Part shown: positions 43,301 to 52,198 of the stretch, in pieces
Layout: every line of letters begins with the position of its first letter
Numbering within the stretch: position 1 is the stretch's first letter
NCBI GenBank assembly: GCA_946902875.1
Contig: OX336343.1
Span: 9,413,754 to 9,477,753 of the forward strand
DNA: 64,000 nt
Direction: 5' to 3'
DNA from: Nematopogon swammerdamellus
Lineage: Eukaryota; Arthropoda; Insecta; Lepidoptera; Adelidae
Position numbers and translations under genes: made by a program
The notes under the pieces: model-generated
The model's input: only the letters and a program-made list of their open reading frames with translations
What the model was told of the DNA's origin: nothing
The model's database searches: none

Positions 43301-46300
43301 GTCCGCCGCTCAGGCGGAGCGAACGTGCGCGTCTGTCACAAAATGCCTCATTGTGCAGTGCTTTGGTGCAAAAAGTCGTCGAAAAATTCAAACTTGAACA
43401 CAGATGGAGTCACCTTTCACGAGTAAGTACTTTCATTCAATTTGATAGCATTTTTCGCTTGAATTTCAGTAACAAACATCGGCGTAAATATGTATGGAGA
43501 GCTCTTTTCTGCTTACCCACCATAGGTCGACTATCGTGTTGGATGCAGTTAGCTCTTGTAATTTTTTTTATTTATTGATAAATATGTATGTTAAATGTAT
43601 ACAGATATTTCATGCATTCTGCCTTATTGCCAAAGGACATTTCTTCTAGTCAACCTCAGCAGGTTTCCTCGTTCAATATTCGTTTATCGCGCTTTTTTCA
43701 TTCAACCAGTACCTACCGGTTTTTACTTTTGAGCGACTCTAAAGGAATTAATTTCTTTAGGTCATGCGTCTACCGGGAATTAGTCTTGTTATGCTTAGCA
43801 TTAACTAAATTAATTCATAATGAATACCCCGTTAGCATTTAGCACTGCTAAGCGCCCTGATGAATAAAAATTAATGCTAAATGCTAAGCAATAATCACAT
43901 TTAATTTTAATTAGCATTGCTGTTTCGTTCGTAAAACTTTGTTGGTTCGTTTGTTTTGGAACGCACAAAGCAATGAAGTATGTGCTATTTATCTGTGGTA
44001 CTGCTAAATGCTAAATGCTATATAGCGCCTGCGCTCCGCTGCTAGCTAGCTAGCTAGCATCTAAATGCGAAATGCGATGCGATCATACGAGTGAGGGGTC
44101 GGAATTATCATCTGTCACGTGATCATTAGTTTTGGTCATATCTACAGAACCACTGGACTTAGACCCATCGTGTTGGTACTCAATCTGAACGTCTCGATGA
44201 GATCTATCCATCTGTCACATTAACTATTGTTTTGGTCATAACTCGAGAACCACTGGTGCTAGACCCATCGTGTTGGTACTCAAACTTCAGGTCTCGGTGA
44301 GATCTATCCATCTGTCACATGAACTTTTGTTTTGGTCATAACTCGAGAACCACTGGTGCTAGATCCATCGTGTTGGTACTTAAACTTTAGGTCTCGGTGA
44401 GATCTATCCATCTGTCACATGAACTTTTGTTTTGGTCATAACTCGAGAACCACTGGTGCTAGACCCATCGTGTTGGTACTCAAACTTCAGGTCTCGGTGA
44501 GATCTATTCATCTGTCACATGAACTTTTGTTTTGGTCATAACTCGAGAACCACTGGTGCTAGACCCATCGTGTTGGTACTCAAACTTTAGGTCTCGGTGA
44601 GATCTATCCATCTGTTGCGCGACCATCTCTCGAGACACATGTTAGTTCTTTAGTTCTTTAGTTCAACAATAACAATGTAAATGTCAACAATGTAAACAGT
44701 AACAATGTAAATGTCGTAAATTGTGCTTTTAAATTTAATTCAATTGTTCAAAAGTTACCAAATGAAAATTTTAATATAGATACCGATCTATAAATAAATA
44801 ATTAAGTAAATTATTGTTCTGTTTCAAATATATGTTTCTATTACAGACTACACAGCCTTTCATTTGTTATTTTATTAACCCTTATATAACGAATTCACAC
44901 CGTCAAACTGACAGAGAGACGCATGGTACATTTTATAAGGCTCTAGCTGCATGGCTGGTTAGTTTGTTAAAAAAGGCAAAGCCTGGAAAACCTCATTTTA
45001 CCCTAAAAAAATTAAATATCCAGGTGGGTATGGCTGGTTAGTTTATTAAAAAAGGCAAAGCCTGGAAAACCTCATTTTACCGTAAAAAAATTAAATATCG
45101 AGGTGGGTACTCATAAATTTTTTATGGTAGGGTAGATTTTCGCGAATTTTTCGCGAAGTCATATTGCAATATAATTTGTCATATCGTTGGCTAAGTAATT
45201 AGCAAATAGTTGTTAATAATATAATAATTATTTTTTTTGGTTACAAAACTTTTCGACTTTCTAACATTATTTTTTTAATTTTGGAAAATTCCAATAACAA
45301 ATACTCCAATAAGATAATACCAATGTACGAGGTCTTACATATCATTGTTTTGGAAATTTGATGTAGATTTATAATAAAGTATCCGAGGTATCTCAGAACT
45401 TAGAACTATTATCGTGTTTATGCGAAAATCTGCAAATTCGCAAAATTGTGAAAGGGGCGTTGCCTTTGTTCATTTAAGAGAAAGTTATATTATTCCCTTG
45501 ATGTAAAGAAGGGTTAAATATTGTTAAATCCGTTTCATCTTTTCATCGCGAATCGACACAATGAGCGACTTATTGTATGAATCCCGTTCAAACGTATGGA
45601 AGACTGGCGTCACGTGGCTACCTACTCGCTCGGCCAATCACGGCGTTCCATGCGCCGCTCCCGCCTCAGACTTCACACCCCTTTGGCGGCTACCTCGGTT
45701 CTCATACAAACGATGCCGTATTTCGTATCCAGGTTTACTGACTCGTGTGTTCAAGCTTTCACCAAAAAGTTGGAAAAACAGGTGAAAAACAGTTGGGACA
45801 TTGGGAGACCCTTACTACTCGAAATCAATACTCTGGATTTCGGAAAGTATGTTGCTTTGCTTAAAAAGCTAAGGAATGAATTTGACGAGAGGTTCAACGA
45901 CTTCAAATTCAAGAACCCTACATGAAAGTGTTTAAAAATCAATTTGATATCGAGATTGAAGATATGGATCAACATATCCAAATGGAGTTGATTGAGCTGC
46001 AAAGTAATGCATGTGTGGTATGTCTTCTTAAAACTGCCTATAATAGTTGCCTACAGATTGGACTGATCGAATTTTACAAAAAATATATAAAACCTGATCA
46101 GTATCCAAACTTATCTAAGCTGGCTTTAGAACAAGTGTCTTTATTTGGAAGTACTTATTCTTGCGAGCAGTTTTTTTTTCCCGCATGAAGCATGTAAAAT
46201 CAAAGACCAGATCATCTCTGACAGACAACCACCTTAACGGCCTTCTCCGCATTGCAACATCCAAAATATCACCTGATATAGACTCACTGTTTAAAAAAAA

Positions 46301-49254
46301 ACAATGTCAACAATCACATTAAGTTTTACATTTAGTAAGAACTTGTACCTACTTAACTTGAAATTTACCATTGTAATTTACCATTGTTTACCAATATATG
46401 TATAATAAATTAGATAAATAGAAAACTATAGCAAAGTGTTTTAATTACATTAGCACTCCGGTGTTTCCTAGAAAAAAAAAACATCTGCTCTGGCCCTCCG
46501 CATTGGTAAAAATTATTAAACTGGCCCGCCACTGGATTAGGTTGGACACCCCTGGTTTAGATACACTAGCAGCTTGAAGCTGATGCGTGTACATCGAAGT
46601 TAGTAAATTGGTGGTGCACTTTTTTTTATATATTTTTTTATTATATTTTTTTATTATATTTTTTTTTTTATATCCTTCTTTGAAGTATGTTTTTGAAGCT
46701 GTTCACTAAGCACTAATCACTTCCTCTGGGAGTCTGTTCCACGAGTCGACTACCCGGTTGGCGATAAAGTGTTTCCTTGGGTTTGATTTGTAAGTCTTTT
46801 ATTGTTTCTCTCATTTGCAGCGCCGCCGCCGCCCTCAGGCAAAATTATGACAGATTGCAACGCAGAATATGAGATGGTAGAAGCTATCAGTAAAAACAAA
46901 GAATTATATAAATCATCTAAATATCGGGCAGCTGTACGCGCCGGGAGTCCAGGTGGATTGAATACACTTTTTTGTAGTGTTTTGGCAACATGAATTGACA
47001 TTTTGCATTGTCAATTGTCATACACATGCTACAGAATATTGAGATATTTTAGTATTGTGTATCTACAGCCATACCGCATAAGTAGATAACCATACAGAGT
47101 CCAAGCTTCATACAAACACACCGCAATAGGTACAGTACTGCTACGTGGTGCGGTGGTGTGTGCCGCGCGTCGAATTTGTGCTCGCTCCAGGTTTATTATT
47201 TGAAACATTGTCAATATTGGCAATGAAATACTAAAAAAATACAAGATTCTACATTTTATATGTTGAGCAAATTTTTAGATTATACAGGACGTTCGGCACA
47301 TCAACCGAAAAAATTGTTTTGTAGGTAAGTGGGGTTATTTGCAACGTTTTGACCCTTGATACCTTTTGTCAGATGTCACGTGGTATTGAGATACGATTTT
47401 TTTCTTTATCTTTGAAAATTACCAAAATCCCAGCTATAAACCCTAGTAACTTTTTTGTTTGTGATTGTATCAGCATGAAATAAACTTTATCGAATTTTAC
47501 GATGTATCCTTGGTCTAGAAAAATATATTATTTGATGAAGTTAACACCACAAAAAGGATTTATGACCTCCCAAAGTCCCGAGAACGAGTAAAAATGTGAC
47601 AGAATCTTAATTTCTTGTAATTTGTTTAATTACCCTAGTAACTTTTTTGTTTATGATTGTATCAGCATGAAATAAACTTTATTGAATTTTACGATGTATC
47701 CTTGGTCTAGAAAAAAATATTATTTGATGAAGTTAACACCACGAAATGGAATTTATGACCTCCCAAAGTCCCGAGAACGAGTAAAAATGTGACAGAATCT
47801 TAATTTCTTGTAATTTGTTTAATTTAATTTGTTGTAATTTAATTTGTAATAATGTAATTTGTAATAATGTAATTTGTAATAATGTAATTTGTAATAATTA
47901 TAAAATATATACAAATATAACCAATTTCCTGCTACCGGTGTGGCGGTAAAGTGCGCAACGGCGTCAATCATGTTCAATGAAATGGTTGCGTGTCGTCGCC
48001 CGGCGGTCCGACGGATACGGAGCTCTCTGAGATGGGGGTGGTGGTGGCCTACGAGTCTAGTACCACCACCTATCGCTCGCCTCGCGTCGTCTCGGAGAGC
48101 TTCGTAGCCACGGCCTGCACCTGCCGGCGTGCTTGGAGGCCTTTCTCCCGCCGCCACCGATAACGCCGTTTTATTGTACATAGATAGGTGGTGTTTTATA
48201 TTAATTTTGTGTATTTAAAATTGTTAGGTATATAGAATGTAAAAATATATTTTTTATCCTGTCTTGTACATATAATGTGAAAATAAATATATAAAATAAT
48301 TATTACTGTATAAAATTATAAATCAATATTTAATTTTATTTATTTCATCCTAATGAATGAGACATCCTAGCAAAATATATTGAAATGTTGCACACCATAG
48401 GTGTCCCGAGGGAGGAATTTTGGGGGTTCAAAACCCTCCTCCGAAACAAGAAATTTCGCACTAGGGATGCAATGGTTCAACCACCTAGAAAATGTTCTAG
48501 ACTCGTTCCAGTATTGGAATTTCCTTATATAGAAATTTGAAAACCGCCTCCGAATAAACATGCTGGGCACGCCCATGTTGCACACTATAGAAGTTTGGCC
48601 TCTGCACAGGTATCTACAGTTGCGGCCGTCCAGTATATTTTATGCTTATAACTTTACTATAGACTTTCAAACTGAATAATATTATGCTTGCATTAAACTG
48701 AAGTAATACAAAGGTAATTTTAATGGAATTTCCAAAAGGCATACAAAGCAATATTGGGAATATAATGAAAAAAATTACTAAAATATAAGAGGACAGTAAA
48801 ATTAACCCATCTTTTGTGATTTTAGTGAAAACCGGAATGAGCCTACATTCAGCAGATTTTTCAAGAATTGTCGATTACACGTTGCCAACAAAATACTAAA
48901 CAGACATAACGACTGCTTGAACCATCAATCCCATTTTCACTTTAACAATGGGTGGGTACTCTCTTGGTGTAGATAACATTCAAATTTAGTGATAACACAT
49001 ACTGTCAATGAACTAAATATGTTGCGTTAACATTTATAACAGATCGGTCAACAACGAGATTGGTGGCTGAAGAAACTGTGACGAATACAAAGCATTATAA
49101 GATAAACGAAGAACTGAGGCGGGTGAAAATGAAATTTTGTAGTAAAAAGTTCTTAATGGAATCCAGTAAGCATTATCTTCTACATTTTTTATTGAATTCA
49201 CAAAATAATACAATATCTGAAGTAATTAAATATTTTATTACTTGCCGAGGTTGA
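36415..49254 (+). CDS. Unrecognised nine-exon gene, about 345 residues
   Basis: I built this model from splice sites: 36415-36466, 37551-37586, 39270-39431, 39747-39833, 39932-40087, 40192-40260, 42547-42678, 46821-46952 and 49043-49254. All eight introns are phase 1 and the exons join to 346 codons without a stop. The protein is rich in Ser, Thr, Asn and Lys with many SP/TP sites (SPKIQTNSPPQ, KRSPTTSPYSLSLKSSPAK), suggesting a disordered phosphoprotein; the C-terminal 70 residues look folded (EELRRVKMKFCSKKFLMESS). No signal peptide or membrane segment. The ATG at 36415 has a good context (taccATGg). A poly(A) signal aataaa lies at 49339. I do not recognise the family. Exons 1 and 2 are the least certain; translation might instead start at the ATG at 39305. 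Confidence 0.6.
36580..36745 (-). repeat. 5S/tRNA composite SINE tail fragment
   Basis: ggaaactgacacagctggct, cctacaagatcagtgatgtc and tactaggtgccatgtc match the 60259 copy. Confidence 0.65.
36822..37082. mobile_element. MITE with ~45-bp imperfect inverted repeats
   Basis: Left agagcgttcc...cttcgcccttatgttggctccactg pairs with right cagtggagccaacataacgg...ggaacgctct. 261 bp, non-coding. Confidence 0.8.
37551..37586 (+). CDS. Unrecognised gene, exon 2 (36 bp)
   Basis: Acceptor acttcag|tcaggc, donor aaag|gtgaag. VRLLICEPPAKK. Supported only by splice sites and phase. Confidence 0.4.
37668..37985 (+). repeat. Dispersed lepidopteran repeat, second direct copy
   Basis: Starts aggtttccgtatccat and ends gctcggtgcgcgagtccgac plus cacttggctgg. 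Same family as 28450-28830. Confidence 0.65.
38250..38430. repeat. Short repeat (shared with 41365-41465) plus SINE tail
   Basis: caagtcattttctagtgtcc through gtgcaagttgact-like sequence recurs at 41365-41465 and has short complementary ends (caagtcaac/gttgact). 38370-38430 is another composite-SINE tail (gacacggttcgctgcatcac). Confidence 0.6.
39060..39245 (+). repeat. RTE-like LINE 3' end fragment
   Basis: Shares ataaggataagatgctgtgc, cttcgtgccttacgtgctgc and gattgtcgcaatacagtg with 16600-16830. It ends 24 bp before exon 3 of the unrecognised gene. Confidence 0.6.
39270..39431 (+). CDS. Unrecognised gene, exon 3
   Basis: Acceptor aaaacag|atctgc, donor ttag|gtaagg. Contains an ATG at 39305 in good context (MAQLPSLTSTRNITAVNT). 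Confidence 0.65.
39747..39833 (+). CDS. Unrecognised gene, exon 4
   Basis: Acceptor ttccag|cccaac, donor attg|gtatga. AQLRENSKMQNKIVSKSIVP. Confidence 0.65.
39932..40087 (+). CDS. Unrecognised gene, exon 5
   Basis: Acceptor attag|gtgtaa, donor caca|gttaag. VTPLHKKLTFQKVNYFSPST. Reading past the donor meets TAA at once, which supports the splice. Confidence 0.65.
40192..40260 (+). CDS. Unrecognised gene, exon 6
   Basis: Acceptor ttccag|ctctaa, donor attg|gtaaga. NKRSPTTSPYSLSLKSSPAK. Confidence 0.65.
40284..41350. mobile_element. Large foldback element, about 1.04 kb, with (at)n at its left edge
   Basis: After an (at)n run (40284-40312), 40313-40655 is the imperfect complement of 40970-41350: catcgaccgacaaaattttt pairs with aaaattttgtcggtcgatg, and tcacgtggtatcgagatacg pairs with its match near 41245. 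An internal aaataaata tract at 41055-41160 has expanded one arm. A related single arm is at 47280-47820. Confidence 0.82.
41365..41465. repeat. Short repeat shared with 38250-38350
   Basis: caagtcaacttctagtgtcc to gtgcaagttgactgaacgc; the ends are complementary to each other. Confidence 0.6.
41510..41592 (+). repeat. tRNA-like SINE head
   Basis: B box ggttcgattcc with a flanking pairing stem ccagg/cctgg, and an A-box-like tggtggaattgg. The anticodon loop lacks U33 and the acceptor stem is imperfect, so it is a tRNA-derived repeat, not a tRNA gene. Confidence 0.5.
41705..41870 (-). mobile_element. CR1-like LINE 3' fragment (inverted)
   Basis: Complement of the 14880-15000 block: cacctacaagtaggtgtcta, gcccatggacattctgtgat and gcaggcctgacgg. 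Confidence 0.7.
41880..42480 (-). mobile_element. R2/R4-type LINE 3' end with restriction-like endonuclease domain
   Basis: The minus-strand frame 42031-42480 reads ALRPDILIFSKATKHVVLVE, then LTVPWESNIPKDHNIKLNKY, the PD-x-E-type endonuclease signature that follows RT in R2-like LINEs. Its C-terminus is GLPRSTLSSYMERAS. A related non-coding piece is at 59140-59395. Confidence 0.7.
42547..42678 (+). CDS. Unrecognised gene, exon 7
   Basis: Acceptor tgtcag|cgggaa, donor ttgt|gtatct (a weak donor). AGNSYYTPSRITNVKTDASP. Confidence 0.6.
43343..43420 (+). pseudogene. THAP-like first exon inside the hAT element
   Basis: ATG after a GC-rich stretch opens MPHCAVLWCKKSSKNSNLN and GVTFHE, then a donor gtaagt. 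C-x4-C plus the FH pair is the start of a THAP zinc-binding DNA-binding domain. I do not see the remaining C..H half nearby, so it is a lone exon or a relic. Confidence 0.5.
44109..44616 (+). repeat. Five ~100-bp tandem repeats
   Basis: Units start catctgtcacatgaactttt and include aactcgagaaccactggtgc, then tgttggtactcaaactt. The first unit is the most diverged. Inside the hAT element. Confidence 0.9.
44953..45110 (+). repeat. Tandem duplication of a 79-bp unit
   Basis: ggctggttagtttgttaaaa through tatccaggtgggtat occurs twice with a few changes. Confidence 0.8.
46821..46952 (+). CDS. Unrecognised gene, exon 8
   Basis: Acceptor ttgcag|cgccgc, donor ccag|gtggat. SPPPPSGKIMTDCNAEYEMV, then the KSSKYRAAVRAGSP block. 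Confidence 0.65.
47280..47830. repeat. Foldback-family arm with internal tandem duplication
   Basis: 47281-47640 matches 40313-40655 (tacaggacgttcggcacatc). A stretch of about 187 bp is then repeated at 47632-47820. A ttgtaataatgtaa satellite-like run follows (47820-47900). Confidence 0.75.
47930..48180. other. GC-rich block of unknown origin
   Basis: Contrasts with its AT-rich surroundings. Both strands give Arg/Pro-rich frames but no recognised domain. It may be a LINE 3' end. 48180-48820 holds nothing I can assign. Confidence 0.3.
49043..49254 (+). CDS. Unrecognised gene, terminal exon 9
   Basis: Acceptor ataacag|atcggt, stop TGA 49252-49254. In phase after exon 8 it gives DRSTTRLVAEETVTNTKHYK and a likely helical C-terminus. 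Confidence 0.65.
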
Positions 49255-49338
49255 TCCACACACTTACTTCACTCTGTAACAATTTATAATTTTCAGAATA
49301 TGATAGAATAGAAGGCCTCAACTGGATCAGCTGGAAAT

Positions 49339-49344
49339 AATAAA
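49339..49344 (+). terminator. Poly(A) signal of the unrecognised gene
   Basis: aataaa 85 bp after the stop, 130 bp short of the convergent Rpn10 stop codon. Confidence 0.6.
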
Positions 49345-49473
49345 GAAAAAAAAAATTCTCACCCCCTTCAATACAAATATTATATAATATATATAAATAT
49401 ATACACATGTGAAAATTTACTTAAATTTATGAGTGCACAAAATAAAAAAAAAACTGTAAATAGACGCTCCTCA

Positions 49474-50604
49474 TTACTTGTCCTTGGAACCCTTGGGATC
49501 GTTGTCCTTCTTGTCTTTGTCCTTCTTGTCTTTGTCGTCGTCGCGTGAGTCCTTCTTGAGGCTGGACATGGCGTGGCGAATAGCTTCCGACTGGGGGTCG
49601 ACGCCGGGCAGGTTCTCAAGTACGCTCTGCAGGAACGCCGGGTCGTTCATCACCTCCGCATACTCGTCCGCCACGTCCATGCCCTCCTCCTCCCCCGCTC
49701 CGGCGCCCGCCGCCGCCTCCGCCGCCCCCGCCTCCTGCTGCATGCTCATCTGCATCGCCAGCGCTATCTGCTCCTCCTCTGACAGCTCCATGGCCTCGCG
49801 TCCCAGCGACATGGCCAGCGCCCGCTCCACCATCACGGGCTCCGCGCCAGAGTCTGCTTCGGCGCCCGCGCCGCCGCCGCCCGCCGCGCGCCTCGACTCC
49901 TCCTCCTGCCGCTGTCGCTGCTCCTCCATGGACACGCGCAGCGCCAGCGCCAGCTCGGGGTCTTCGTTGGGGTCCACGCCGAACTCGAACGAGGCGAGGC
50001 CGGCGCCGGAGGGGCCGGCGCCGTCGCCGCCGAGCAGAGGGCTCGTCACGAGCGCCTCCGACAGCACCACGTGGCCGCCAGCCGGCACCGACACCAGGTG
50101 GCTGCCTCCGGCGGCATCCTTGCCGTTGAGCGCGTTCACGAACGCCGTGAGCGAAGCACTGTTCTCGGCGTCCTCCCCGAACGACACCACGTCCACGTTC
50201 ACCTTCTCCTTCTTGAGCCGCTTAGCGAGCTTCACGAGCTCCTTCTCGTCGGCGACGAGCGGCGAGCCTACGAACGCAACGATGCGCATCTTGTGGTTCT
50301 TGCCCTGGCGATGTTTGAGCGCGAGGTGCGCGATGCGGATGCCTGTGAGCAGGTCGATGTTGCCGCGCGGCGAGACCGAGTGCAGCTTGCTCAGGATGCG
50401 GCCGACGTCGCTCGTGAGCGTCGCGAGCACCTCCACGTGCGCCAGTGTCAGCAGCCCCACATTGTTCTCGGGGTTGGACCGCGTCTTAGAGTGGCAGACT
50501 AAGTTGACGGCGTCCTGCTGCGCTTGTAACCTCGTCGGCACGAAATCTCCATTTCGCATGAAGTCGCTGTTGTCGACGCAGATCATAGTACTCTCGAGCA
50601 CCAT
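49474..50604 (-). CDS. Rpn10: 26S proteasome regulatory subunit Rpn10 / PSMD4 (intronless)
   Basis: Ubiquitin receptor of the 19S proteasome cap. The start [20 protein letters not shown] matches the family, so I begin at 50604 and not at the in-frame ATG 33 bases upstream; its context is acaccATGg. The von Willebrand A domain spans about residues 1-190, with [19 protein letters not shown] and [19 protein letters not shown]. Two ubiquitin-interacting motifs follow: [15 protein letters not shown] near 215-229 and [15 protein letters not shown] near 273-289. Then come [14 protein letters not shown] and a [13 protein letters not shown] charged tail. 376 residues, normal for the family. The linkers are Ala/Gly-rich and the gene is far more GC-rich than its surroundings. 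It has no intron here. It converges on the preceding gene. Confidence 0.96.
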   Translation of the reverse strand: MVLESTMICVDNSDFMRNGDFVPTRLQAQQDAVNLVCHSKTRSNPENNVGLLTLAHVEVLATLTSDVGRILSKLHSVSPRGNIDLLTGIRIAHLALKHRQGKNHKMRIVAFVGSPLVADEKELVKLAKRLKKEKVNVDVVSFGEDAENSASLTAFVNALNGKDAAGGSHLVSVPAGGHVVLSEALVTSPLLGGDGAGPSGAGLASFEFGVDPNEDPELALALRVSMEEQRQRQEEESRRAAGGGGAGAEADSGAEPVMVERALAMSLGREAMELSEEEQIALAMQMSMQQEAGAAEAAAGAGAGEEEGMDVADEYAEVMNDPAFLQSVLENLPGVDPQSEAIRHAMSSLKKDSRDDDKDKKDKDKKDNDPKGSKDK

Positions 50605-50639
50605 GGTGTCGGAGGCGGTGGTACGGTACGGTAGCAATA

Positions 50640-50817
50640 AAAAATGCAGAAGTCAATTCAATCGGTTTTCGTATTGTGCGAACAATGTGTGCGAATGACC
50701 GACTTGATTTTGATTTGACGTTTTCAAACAAAAGTCAAAAACTGCTGTCTAATCATCATCGACGTCTTTGTAAAAAAAATCAAATCTGTGTTTTGTGCAA
50801 AAAATGTGTTTACCTCT
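50640..50817. promoter_or_regulatory. Probable promoter region of Rpn10, possibly bidirectional
   Basis: Between the Rpn10 ATG and a possible divergent first exon. No TATA box or named motif is certain. Confidence 0.35.
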
Positions 50818-50852
50818 ATGGATAAAATTAAAAAGAAGGGAATCGGAAAACG
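50818..50852 (+). CDS. Possible first exon of a divergent gene
   Basis: ATG then MDKIKKKGIGKR-like codons and a strong donor cg|gtatgt. I could not find a following exon, so this rests on one donor site and its position opposite Rpn10. Confidence 0.25.
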
Positions 50853-51384
50853 GTATGTGGTATTATTATTATTTAGAGAAATTTCTAGAGATATGAACAC
50901 AATGACAACAGTCTAGTCTTGTCTCATTCTAAAGCCGCGTCTCCTGCGAATGTTTTTTTTTCTAAACATTACACAGAAACATTGGGGCGTGGCCTTCGGC
51001 CTTCCACATTTAAATGAAAACCATAGAGAAATAATGTTTTTGTTTAATGTTTTATGTGTATTGTTTCGAAAAAGCATGCGCACGAGACGCGGCTTTATGT
51101 TTCGAAAAAATCATTCGCAGGAGCCGCGCCTTAACACAAACTACATTTGTTTGAAAGATACTCTACCTGGTCTAAGGGCTTGGCACACGACCATGTGTTT
51201 TAAAGCACATGACCGATTGAATACCAACTGTTTAGTGTTTAGCCCGTGATACACATGCTATTTGCTCGCACAAAAGCATGCCAGTTACTGTTAAAAACGA
51301 GCTACTGGCATGTGTATCGCCATTGTGCCAGTAGCTCAAATCCCAGTACAAGGCATGTCAGTAGATCGCACATTTGCGCTTTTT

Positions 51385-51515
51385 GTCCGTAGTACGGTTC
51401 AGTTGTCCGATCAACCGGACTACGGAAAAGAAATATTTTCCATAGTACAGTTGACCGGACTACGGGAGAAATTTTTTTCCGTAGTCCGGTTGACCGGACC
51501 ACGGAAGATCGCTTT
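51385..51515. repeat. Tandem array of GTAGTCCGGTTGACCGGACTAC-like palindromes
   Basis: About three to four units of ~40 bp, each containing gttgaccggactacgg or a variant that can pair with itself and with its neighbours. Confidence 0.75.
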
Positions 51516-51596
51516 TTAAGCTAAGAGTTTAGGCAACACAAAATCAGGCTGTAGAGAGACGTATAAAAACGTTAGGTATGTGCTAAATTACCACTT

Positions 51597-51800
51597 TTGC
51601 CTAATGAAGCAATTTTGGATGCGTGGCGATACATTAGATCCAAAGCTTTGAGTAACATGGTCAAGGTTTTTAAATATTTTGATAAATTGTGGATAAACAA
51701 TAAATTTTGCCAATTTATTACTGTTTTTGGAGAACGACATCGCACCATTAACAGCGACTTAGGATTGCCTCTTCCTTTTGGCTTTGCCGAAGTCGGGTAA
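51597..51800 (+). pseudogene. MULE-type transposase C-terminal remnant
   Basis: NEAILDAWRYIRSKALSNMV, then KVFKYFDKLWINN, resembles the end of Mutator-like transposases seen in insects. No start or catalytic residues remain. Confidence 0.4.
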
Positions 51801-51934
51801 AATTCGTCAATTTTACATTCCTAAAAAACCACAGATTTTTATGACATCTGTTGGTTTCACAAACAAGGTCATTCAGAATCTTAAGTAGCGGGTATCATAA
51901 AGAAAAACCATAGCACCAAAGAGTTCGCATGCAC

Positions 51935-52175
51935 AATCGTTCGGTAGTGCTCTTTATAATTCCATTGTGCACTACTAATCAGTGGTAGAAAAGGGAAGAA
52001 ATAATTCCAAACGACACTACCGGTTTCGCAACTGTTAGTGCAGTAGGTCGGATGGGACAAAAAATTCCAAACAGCACTAACGGTAGTGCAGCTTGGTAGT
52101 GCAGTACCTAGGTCAGATGGGACAAAAAATTCCAAACAGCACTACCGGTAGTGCAGCTTGGTAGTGCAGTGCAGG
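51935..52175 (+). repeat. Three ~65-bp tandem repeats (gatgggacaaaaaattccaa)
   Basis: Each unit pairs gatgggacaaaaaattccaa with cactaccggtagtgcagctt; the cactaccggtagtg core is itself palindromic. The first unit is diverged. Confidence 0.8.
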
Positions 52176-52198
52176 CAGTGTGGAAGGAACGGTTATAT

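Larger units (their letters stand above)
42940..46554. mobile_element. hAT-type element, 3.6 kb, decayed transposase and a THAP-like exon
   Basis: Ends caaggctgtccaac and, complemented, caggggtgtccaac (12 of 14 match), flanked by a perfect 8-bp duplication gtttagat (42932-42939 and 46555-46562). The 3' part (45720-46320, +) encodes a hAT C-terminus of the GTF2IRD2/ZBED5 kind: MELIELQSNACVV, FYKKYIKPDQYPNLSKLA, LFGSTYSCEQ, then, in another frame after a T run at 46170, SSLTDNHLNGLLRIATS. Hence at least one frameshift. The element lies wholly in an intron of the unrecognised gene. Confidence 0.85.

Noticed and set aside
45561..45785. 74-codon ORF as a free-standing gene
   Set aside because: Falls inside the hAT element; it is a fragment of its decayed transposase region.
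48826..48951. Apparent exon with acceptor ttttag and donor gtgggt (42 open codons in one frame)
   Set aside because: Its open frame does not fit the phase-1 exit of the 46821-46952 exon or the phase-1 entry of the terminal exon; in the fitting phase it contains a stop. It may be a poison or alternative exon, but was left out of the model.
49478..50698. 406-codon ORF antisense to Rpn10
   Set aside because: Ser/Ala-rich translation is a by-product of the GC-rich Rpn10 codons on the other strand; no family match and no upstream signals.
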